Of a stretch of 64,000 bases of DNA, positions 57,662 through 64,000 are shown piece by piece. The first letter of the stretch is position 1. Every line of letters begins with the position of its first letter. A program made the position numbers and the translations under genes. The notes beneath the pieces are model-generated. The model searched no databases, was not told the DNA's origin, and saw nothing but the letters and a program-made list of their open reading frames with translations. The DNA comes from Endomychus coccineus (lineage: Eukaryota; Arthropoda; Insecta; Coleoptera; Endomychidae). The stretch lies in contig OY294067.1 in the NCBI GenBank assembly GCA_958510875.1, forward strand, positions 56,618,039 to 56,682,038, given 5' to 3'.

Positions 57662-57965
57662 ATATCTGTTTCAAGAAGCTAGAGTGTTACATTCATTCAT
57701 TAAATTAGTGAACATGAAACTTTCAATGGTTGTCTTATTCAAATCAAACATTTGAAGGCTATGATGGATGAATGTACATGCGTAATAGATCTGTGATGGG
57801 GCATCGACAGGTTTATATTCACAAAAGTATAGAACACTGAAGGAGTTTAATTGGTTTCGAATCCCATCTATGTCCCAATTTTAGAAATATGTTGAACAAA
57901 AATCTCACATATTAATTTTACATCATTTTAATCACATCTTTTATTGCTAATATATATATTTTCAG

Positions 57966-58171
57966 GGATCTATTCATAATTGGGTAAAGTTGCACAGATT
58001 GCATCATAAACATTTCGAGACTGATTTGGACCCATATGATACTACCAAAGGATTTTTCTACTCTCATTTTACAAGCTATTGTTTAGACCTAAGCCCCGCT
58101 CAAACAGAAGCCTTGAAGGAAATTGACATTTCTGATTTGGAGAAGGATAAAATAGTCGCTTTCCAACACAA
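57966..58171 (+). CDS. Acyl-CoA desaturase gene B, exon with second histidine box
   Basis: Acceptor ATTTTCAG at 57965 (phase 0) and donor GTAAGT at 58172 (phase 2). Length is 206 bp, as in gene A. The translation GSIHNWVKLHRLHHKHFETD is followed by LDPYDTTKGFFYSHFTSY, then a region ending DISDLEKDKIVAFQHK. The second iron-binding box is HRLHH, with HRLHHK in place of HRVHHK of gene A, and GSIHNW in place of YVWALD. These differences place gene B in another desaturase subfamily, probably not the conventional Delta9 type. The expected following exons (transmembrane pair and HxxHH box) were not found to 64000. They could lie further right, or the gene could be incomplete. Confidence 0.93.
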
Positions 58172-58375
58172 GTAAGTTTTATTCAATTTTTCATTTTGAT
58201 GTATATCATTTATTTGCTTGTAATTATTTATCAAGTGTTCAATAGTTCAGAACTCCTGTTATTCGAATAACCGAGCCATGATGAGGTGTAAATTTATGTC
58301 ACCCGGTAACTTCAGCAATAATCTTGAAAAATCTTGTCTTCCGGATGGATTCCGCGTCACAATAGCTCGACTTGA

Positions 58376-58418
58376 TGCCGACGTTTCGCCAACCATTACA
58401 GGTGGCATCTTCAGGGCA
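58376..58418 (-). ncRNA. Hammerhead ribozyme motif, family E, core intact
   Basis: Mirror copy of 58466-58508 on the opposite strand with the same bases: stem I UGCC/GGCA, CUGAAGA, stem II based on GCCA/UGGC, GAAA, ACGU, cleavage at GUC. Confidence 0.65.
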
Positions 58419-58465
58419 GGCTTGAGGCTTGAACTGAAACTGAGTTTCAGTTCAAGCCTCAAGCC

Positions 58466-58508
58466 TGCCCTGAAGATGCCACCTGTAATGGTTGGCGAAA
58501 CGTCGGCA
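58466..58508 (+). ncRNA. Hammerhead ribozyme motif, family E, core intact
   Basis: Stem I UGCC (58466-58469), CUGAAGA (58470-58476), stem II GCCAC...UUGGC with a bulge, GAAA (58497-58500), ACGU (58500-58503), cleavage residue C58504, stem I' GGCA (58505-58508). ACGU has no room for a hairpin loop but is self-complementary, so stem III can form only between two molecules, as in dimeric hammerheads. Confidence 0.65.
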
Positions 58509-58607
58509 TCAAGTCGAGCTATTGTGACGCGGAATCCATCCGGAAGACAAGATTTTTCAAGATTAGCTGTCCGCGGAAGTCTACTATCCAAGATATTCAG
58601 CAATAAT

Positions 58608-59159
58608 GTTCTCAGAATATATTATTATTGACTGAATCTGCCATGTCATTTGAATTGATTTCCTGAAATAATACATAAAAGCATGGAAATATTACTGAAG
58701 CTCATGGTATCATGTATTTGTTTTTTTTTTGGTAAATTATGTTTCATATGAAGGGTACAGGTTCATAAAAAGCTAAGTCACAAAACGTTCATTTCTGCGC
58801 AAAAAAGAGCTTACGTATGTAAACCAGATATTGTGAAAACGACTTGGATTATACGAATAATTTTATTTCAAATATTTAGATGGGTATCAATTGGGAAACA
58901 TATAGATATTGTGAAAAAAATTGTTTCCATAAATTAAATATAAAATAAACAAAAATATCCTCAAACTACCAACAATTATTGGCTAAAAGGGGCTAAGTCA
59001 CAAGAAGCAGATCAAAGATTTAGAAAAAATCTATTTTTTGAACAATATTCTAAATCTGCGGAAGGTTGTCAAAATATAATTTTGCTTCATCTCCGCAAAA
59101 CTTCTTCAATTCTTGTAGGCATTTAAATTTTTTAAATGTGATTGATAATAGACCTAAAC
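58608..59159. other. Non-coding, no recognised feature
   Basis: AT-rich. I looked here for the next desaturase exon and did not find one. Confidence 0.4.
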
Positions 59160-60502
59160 ATTTTTTTTTATTATTATCCATTTTCTAGAATTTAAATGCG
59201 TAGTAGTAAATTACATGAATAACAATGTGGCGCCAGTAAAAATTCCAAGCTCCATTATATGAATTGCGGTAATATATCAGTCTAGAATGATCTTTGAGAA
59301 TTTCCAGTTCTCGAATTGGGCAAGAAATGAAATGGCATTTCTTAGCAAAAAGTTAATTTAAAAAAAATTTGACCATGCTCGAAAATAGGATTGATCGATT
59401 TCCACAACATCAAACGGCGATAGCTTCGAGCAATTTCAAAAATTTCGACCCAGTGGGAAGGAATTTCAGTATTCACTAAGCTCATTTTTTTATCTGACTC
59501 CATGTAGGAATGTCCACGAATTGGGAGAGTAAATTTGATATAATCTAGTCTATTCTCATTGTGGACAACATAATGCAGGAAGTGAAACATAATGTAGTAT
59601 TTATTCTGTTCATCACAAGAGTCATAAAAAATTTCAAGTATACTCGTACTATCAAATCCAGAAAATTCTACAAATAGTCATGAAGCATAGACCATACATC
59701 GTCGTTTCTCTTCTTACCAATAGTTTCCGGATAAATGTAAAACACACTTTTTGCTGTAGACATAATGTGGTTCAGCTGACTCTTGAAGTAGGCATTGTTT
59801 ATTCCCAAAATCCAAACAAATCGCTTCTTCATTCAGAGAAGTTCGACTTTTTATCTTGAGAGCCTTTTCTCTGTTGTGAAATACCTAAGCCTTCCTTTAT
59901 GTAAATTATTTTATACCGTAAGTTTAGTTATTTCTTTTTGCAACCTTTCTTTTCTAATTAGCGTTTTTCAAAATATAAGAAACACATCGCATTAAGCACA
60001 AGTATCTGTTCTTGGATACCCATGAGCAATATTGAATTTTCTATTGAAGATTGCTCTATATGATTCAAAAGATACTTTCATAGAAGAGTTCAACTCGCTA
60101 AATATTTTGAAAATTTTTTTGAATATTTAAGCCATCAAGTAATTACATTATCTCACAGCCTTTCACACTATGATGGCTCTGTCTACTCTTGAATGATTTA
60201 AGATGTTCGTAAGCTGCTGCAAGAATATTGGGCTGACATTTCTTGGGCTGGTTTTGATTCTCTCCTCGTTCATATTTGGGAGCTAGTTCTGTCATCCTTG
60301 AGAAATTTTATAGCACAGCTAGATTTTTTTTCTTTATGCCATGAATGGACATGAAAGCTTGTCTACAAATATCCACTCCCTCCAAGCTGTCATTAATTGT
60401 AAGACGTAGACGTACCATACAATCAAATGCAGCACTTTTGAGATTTGCTTTGTCTTTATTTTTCTTAGGTCTTCTCCGGCGAATAGGTAGTACTGTTATC
60501 AA
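59160..60502 (-). pseudogene. Decayed multicopy-type gene with CRQAF...IHGI and RGHS motifs
   Basis: Minus strand. 60502-60308 encodes RRRRPKKNKDKANLKSAAFD and ICRQAFMSIHGIKKKNLAVL. Downstream words across stops include TELAPKYERGENQNQPKK. 59590-59342 encodes NRLDYIKFTLPIRGHSYMES and IPSHWVEIFEIARSY. The pair 'CRxxFxxxHGI ... PVRGHSxxxxDxxF' is a pattern I recall from multicopy insect and cnidarian proteins of unknown or transposon-linked function. Frameshifts and stops show it is dead. I give no enzymatic role. Confidence 0.5.
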
Positions 60503-61779
60503 CCCATACTAATACGAATTTTGTTCATTAACATTGTTCACTACAATTACAGTTCTCTCCCTCTTCCTGGCCTTGCAACCTCATCATATTCATGACATCT
60601 CTCATTCTGCCCTGTTTTTTTTGTCTCGATTCATTATTATTAGCGTAAGTCCCTTTTTCACTACTGTTATTATTGATTCCCTTTACAATTTTATTGTATT
60701 TGCACTAATAAACCTGAAAACACATAGAGTTTACGTTTACTAACCAACTCGTGAGTAACCAACGCATGTGTCTATGGACTTCGTCCCTTCTGGACCGGAC
60801 TTGGCTCCTATTGGCGCTGTAAGCATAAACTTAAACTCACAGTACAGGGATACTTTAGCACCTTTCGGATGTGTATAAATTAATTGAAAAATTCTACATT
60901 GAAAGTACTACAACATGGAGCTACTACGTGAATTTCATCAAAGTATGGACCAGTACCCTTCATATGAAATGAGAATGTAAGAACCTTATTTTCGAAAAGT
61001 TTTTAAAAAGCTGGTCTCTTTCTAATCAGTAAAAAATTGAGTGTGAACCCAAAAAATTATATCTTCATCACATCTTTTAACCCAGTTATAAGAAATTGAT
61101 CGTATTTCTTTCCAGGGTTAAGTTATCGGCCTACAGTAACGTACATCATTACTTTTGTGGCTATAACTTTAAAAAATACAGGAAATTTTAACAGCTGGTT
61201 GTAATATAGTATGATTATTTCATAATTAATTTTATCCCTTAGATTGAGTTAAACGGGCTTAACTAAAATATTAGTAATTGATTTTTTCAAATTCAGACAA
61301 GAGGTATTTCATTTTGCCATGAGGTTTGCAAATATGTATAGTTTGACCTATAAATAGTATAGCATTCACTTGAATATCTGTTCAAGTATTTTTTTTTATC
61401 ATCAACCAATGATTTACCAGTAATAGTAACTTTCATTATTTGGTATTGTACTCTATACGATGGTTTAGCTTGAATATCTCATAAAATAAAATAAGATACA
61501 AAAACAAATTGAATTGTCATTCTCATGAAGCAATGCAATATAAGATAGATGAATAGGTAATAATATAATATTATTGTCACCAACGTGAAAACCACCTACA
61601 CGTGAACTTATATAACAAACTGTCAATATTAGTGGTTTTGAAACAAAACGTTTGAAACGATTCGAACATTTTATTGCTTCTAATAATATTGTTGCAACTT
61701 TGTAATTGCTTAACTATTCTTTAGATATAATACGATCAAACATATCTCTAAAGATCAAGAAACATATCGACTAATTTTT
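60503..61779. other. Non-coding, no recognised feature
   Basis: AT-rich. Open frames at 60534-60743 and elsewhere show no domain. No desaturase exon noticed. Confidence 0.4.
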
Positions 61780-61872
61780 GTTACAAACTGGAATAAAGAT
61801 TCTTGACCCACGTATGAATTAATATAAAATTCTCGGGAAATAGGTCACATTAACACATATACTTTTACTTTC

Positions 61873-61914
61873 GTCTTTACGTACGTTTCGGTCTCACGAC
61901 CATCATCAGAAGAC
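61873..61914 (-). ncRNA. Hammerhead ribozyme, family A, fully canonical
   Basis: Minus strand: stem I GUCUU/AAGAC (5 bp), CUGAUGA, stem II GGUC-GUGA-GACC (perfect, GUGA tetraloop), GAAA, then ACGUACGU giving a 2-bp stem III with loop GUAC or an 8-bp intermolecular helix, cleavage triplet GUA (predicted cleavage on the minus strand between 61878 and 61877). All conserved bases present. Confidence 0.8.
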
Positions 61915-62413
61915 TTATTATTATTTCATAACCTGATTATTTATTGTATAAACACAAAGCGTCCTTATCGCACCAATTTCATTCAAATGCCAACGTTGCC
62001 GAAACGAACAGAACACGAAATCGAAATTGTAACACAATAATGTTAAAATTATTATATATTAAGAATCCACTGTTAAGTAGAATTATCAAAATATACACAC
62101 GCATGTCATCAAAGTCTAGGAAAGACTAAACAACCGAGACGCTCAAGTACCTACTTACTTTCAAACCAGATATCAAGATTTATTGGTAATAAAAGCAGGT
62201 CTGGCCTCTGGAATATACTTTTGACATTCTACCTAAATATATTTTTAACATAATAGGGATGCATGTAGGAATTTGCAAGAATATTAATTAATTAAGTTAG
62301 TGTAAATATGACTTAGGGTCTGCACATCACTCCTATTATTTACAGAATTAGAGTCACGTTTTATGTGAATCATCTCCAGAATAGATCTTTTATATTAATT
62401 GGTTTCCTTAGTT

Positions 62414-62868
62414 ACATTCCGGAGACCTCAGAGAAAATTAAGAAATGTTTGAAAAAGTATGATATAAATGTTGCACATAAGCCTACTAACTGTGTTGGGA
62501 GATATTTCTCAAATCTAAAACCTGTAATTCCAAAAGATAAACAAACCCACACAGTATACAAATTGAATTGCTTAGATTGTGATTTGACTTATAATGGTAT
62601 CTCTAAGCAATATTTACAAAAAAGAATGTATGGCCATAAGTATAGCACAAGAAACAAAAACTTAGAAAATTCCACCGCGCTTGCTAAACATTGCTTTGAT
62701 TATAACCATCAATTTGATTACAAGAATGTTAATATTTCAACTAAGGAAACCAATTATTATAAAAGATCTATTCTGGAGATGATTCTCATAAAACGTGACT
62801 CTAATTCTGTAAATAATAGGAGTGATGTGCAGACCCTAAGTAATATTTACACTAACTTAATTAATTGA
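62414..62868 (+). CDS. GIY-YIG endonuclease domain of a Penelope-like protein, N-terminally truncated
   Basis: The open frame runs from 62365, but the first residues up to about 62413 come from the antisense arm, so PLE coding proper begins near YIPETSEKIKKCLKKYDINV. HTVYKLNCLDCDLTYNGISK follows: the GIY position is TVY, the CxxC pair (CLDC) is kept, and YIG has become YNG. QYLQKRMYGHKYSTRN and ALAKHCFDYNHQFDYKN form the rest, with an SILEMILIKR C-terminal helix region and stop 62866-62868. About 150 residues of the endonuclease end remain uninterrupted. Reverse transcriptase is absent, so the copy is non-autonomous; the I to N change may weaken the nuclease. Confidence 0.75.
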
Positions 62869-63245
62869 TATTCTTGCAAATTCCTACATGCATCCCTATA
62901 ATGTTAAAAATATATTTAGGTAGAATGTCAAAAGTATATTCCAGAGGTCAGACCTGCTTTTATTACCAATAAATCTTGACATCTGGTTTGAAAGTAAGTA
63001 GGTACTTGAGCGTCTCGGTTGTTTAGTCTTTCCTAGACTTTGATGACATGCGTGTGTATATTTTGATAATTCTACTTAACAGTGGATTCTTAATATATGA
63101 TAATTTTTAACATTATTGTGTTACAATTTCGATTTCGTGTTCTGTTCGTTTCAGGGACGTTGGCATTTGAATGAAATTGGTGCGATAAGGACGCTTTGTG
63201 TTTATACAATTAGTTTTAAATAATCAGGTTATGAAATTATAATAA

Positions 63246-63287
63246 GTCTTCTGATGATGGTCGTGAGATCGAAACGTACGTAAAGAC
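63246..63287 (+). ncRNA. Hammerhead ribozyme, family A, canonical
   Basis: Stem I GUCUU (63246-63250), CUGAUGA (63251-63257), stem II GGUC-GUGA-GAUC (one G-U pair), GAAA (63271-63274), ACGUACGU (63274-63281), cleavage after A63282, stem I' AAGAC (63283-63287). It differs from its inverted partner only in stem II. Position in the 3' untranslated part of the PLE frame fits the known placement of PLE hammerheads. Confidence 0.8.
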
Positions 63288-63350
63288 GAAAGTAAAAGTA
63301 TATGTGTTAATGTGACCTATTTCCCGAGAATTTTATATTAGTTACAAACT

Positions 63351-64000
63351 AGTAAAGAGTGTCATCACAGGGTTTTTCAATGTCGGGGTTAAATATAATG
63401 AATAAATATTTATGGTACGTTCGCTAAATTATGGATAAAATCATAAGGATATAGGTATATGTATTTCTATTGCTATAATAACCTTATTGTCGTGCGTGAT
63501 ATCTAAACTTTAAGTTCTTAGAATGAATATAGTTTCTATTTAATGATCGGAACATTTGAATTCTCTTTTGATTGTCTAAGGAATCTATAATTATTCTGAT
63601 ATTTGTAATCCACACTTCATCTTCTACATAATTATCTAGGTATTCCTGAAAATTATGTGTTTATCAGTCGATGGTGGCTTAATAATTTATTTCTCAAGAA
63701 CAAGTTTCAACTTTCATTAGTTTATCCTTGATTTATGAAACCGACCAAACTGGACATAAAGTCGTTCATACTAGATCAAAAATATTTAAGTAATTAGGGT
63801 TGAAAGGTTCTTAAAATTGGAGAAACGAAATTGGAATTTAGGTACATTCAATTCAAACAATTACTGCTAACAAATATTTCATTCACCCCACTGTGCCATT
63901 ATGAATGCGTAGGAGGAATCAACTAAAGCTACATGTAAAATTAAGTCCATAATAAATCGAATTCAAAACTGGAAATGATACAAATTGAGGGAGGCTATAG
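63351..64000. other. Non-coding, no recognised feature
   Basis: AT-rich to the window edge; no further desaturase exon seen. Confidence 0.4.

Larger units (their letters stand above)
58319..58607. mobile_element. 247-bp near-perfect palindrome of two inverted hammerheads, with direct flanking repeats
   Basis: Arms 58319-58441 and 58443-58565 pair almost completely around the centre ACTGAGT at 58442, so both strands give nearly the same translation. TTCAGCAATAAT occurs at 58311-58322 and 58596-58607 in direct orientation, a 12-bp target-site duplication. Between right arm and right repeat lie 30 bp (58566-58595) absent on the left. Each arm holds one hammerhead (58376-58418 on -, 58466-58508 on +). 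Size and ends suggest a minimal PLE-derived fold-back inserted in the intron after exon 3. Confidence 0.85.
61780..63350 (+). mobile_element. Penelope-like fold-back element, family A, with two hammerheads
   Basis: Inverted arms of about 600 bp (61820-62413 and 62739-63340) are nearly identical, with a 325-bp loop that encodes the centre of a GIY-YIG domain. A 10-bp direct repeat GTTACAAACT lies at 61780-61789 and 63341-63350. 30 bp (61790-61819) lie between the left repeat and the left arm, none on the right. Each arm has an intact hammerhead near its outer end. The right half is a normal PLE 3' end (coding, untranslated region, ribozyme); the left arm is an inverted copy of that end, including the last part of the coding sequence in antisense. 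High arm identity implies a young insertion or recent conversion. Confidence 0.88.

Noticed and set aside
58259..58631. Overlapping 114- and 117-codon frames on opposite strands with the same sequence
   Set aside because: They are the two readings of a palindrome, not genes.
58172..64000. Remaining exons of desaturase B
   Set aside because: I looked for the transmembrane-pair exon and the HxxHH exon on the + strand and saw neither; only mobile-element sequence is recognisable.

Overview
The window looks like insect nuclear DNA, probably beetle although no feature here proves the order. It is AT-rich, has very large introns and is packed with decayed transposable elements. I saw no bacterial operons, rRNA, CRISPR or true tRNA. 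The only cellular genes I can name with confidence are two acyl-CoA desaturase genes in tandem on the + strand. Gene A contributes its last three coding exons (770-975, 17145-17330, 22455-22782), so its 5' exons lie left of the window. Gene B contributes its first three coding exons (50127-50268, 55876-56006, 57966-58171), so its 3' exons lie right of the window or were not found. Both have a 206-bp exon carrying the second histidine box, but the proteins differ enough to be separate subfamilies. A possible exon of an unrelated minus-strand gene sits at the left edge (1-119).

Layout: 1-22.8 kb is gene A, whose 16-kb and 5-kb introns hold fold-back elements, Penelope-like (PLE) remnants, non-LTR retrotransposon pieces and a mariner stump. 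22.8-50.1 kb is the intergenic region, with non-LTR elements, PLEs, several Tc1/mariner-type elements (31.3-32.8, 39.4-40.6, 42.3-43.2, 46.3-48.0 kb), two TA-flanked hairpin elements of about 0.9 kb (29.5-30.5 and 48.2-49.1 kb) and a fold-back/minisatellite family with a period near 141 bp. 50.1 kb to the end is gene B with its own insertions, finishing in a PLE fold-back at 61.8-63.35 kb.

The most interesting layer is RNA. At least a dozen sites fit the hammerhead ribozyme pattern (stem I, CUGANGA, stem II, GAAA, stem III, NUH, stem I'). They fall into about five sequence families and almost always lie at the ends of PLE sequence. Many form inverted pairs that bracket a PLE GIY-YIG fragment, a non-LTR fragment or only each other (a 247-bp near-perfect palindrome at 58.3 kb with 12-bp direct repeats). 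In four of the five families the stem III segment is self-complementary or nearly so, which suggests cleavage as RNA dimers. Hammerheads in PLEs are established; the inverted-pair architecture and the one-sided extension of about 30 bp seen at two loci are what deserve follow-up.
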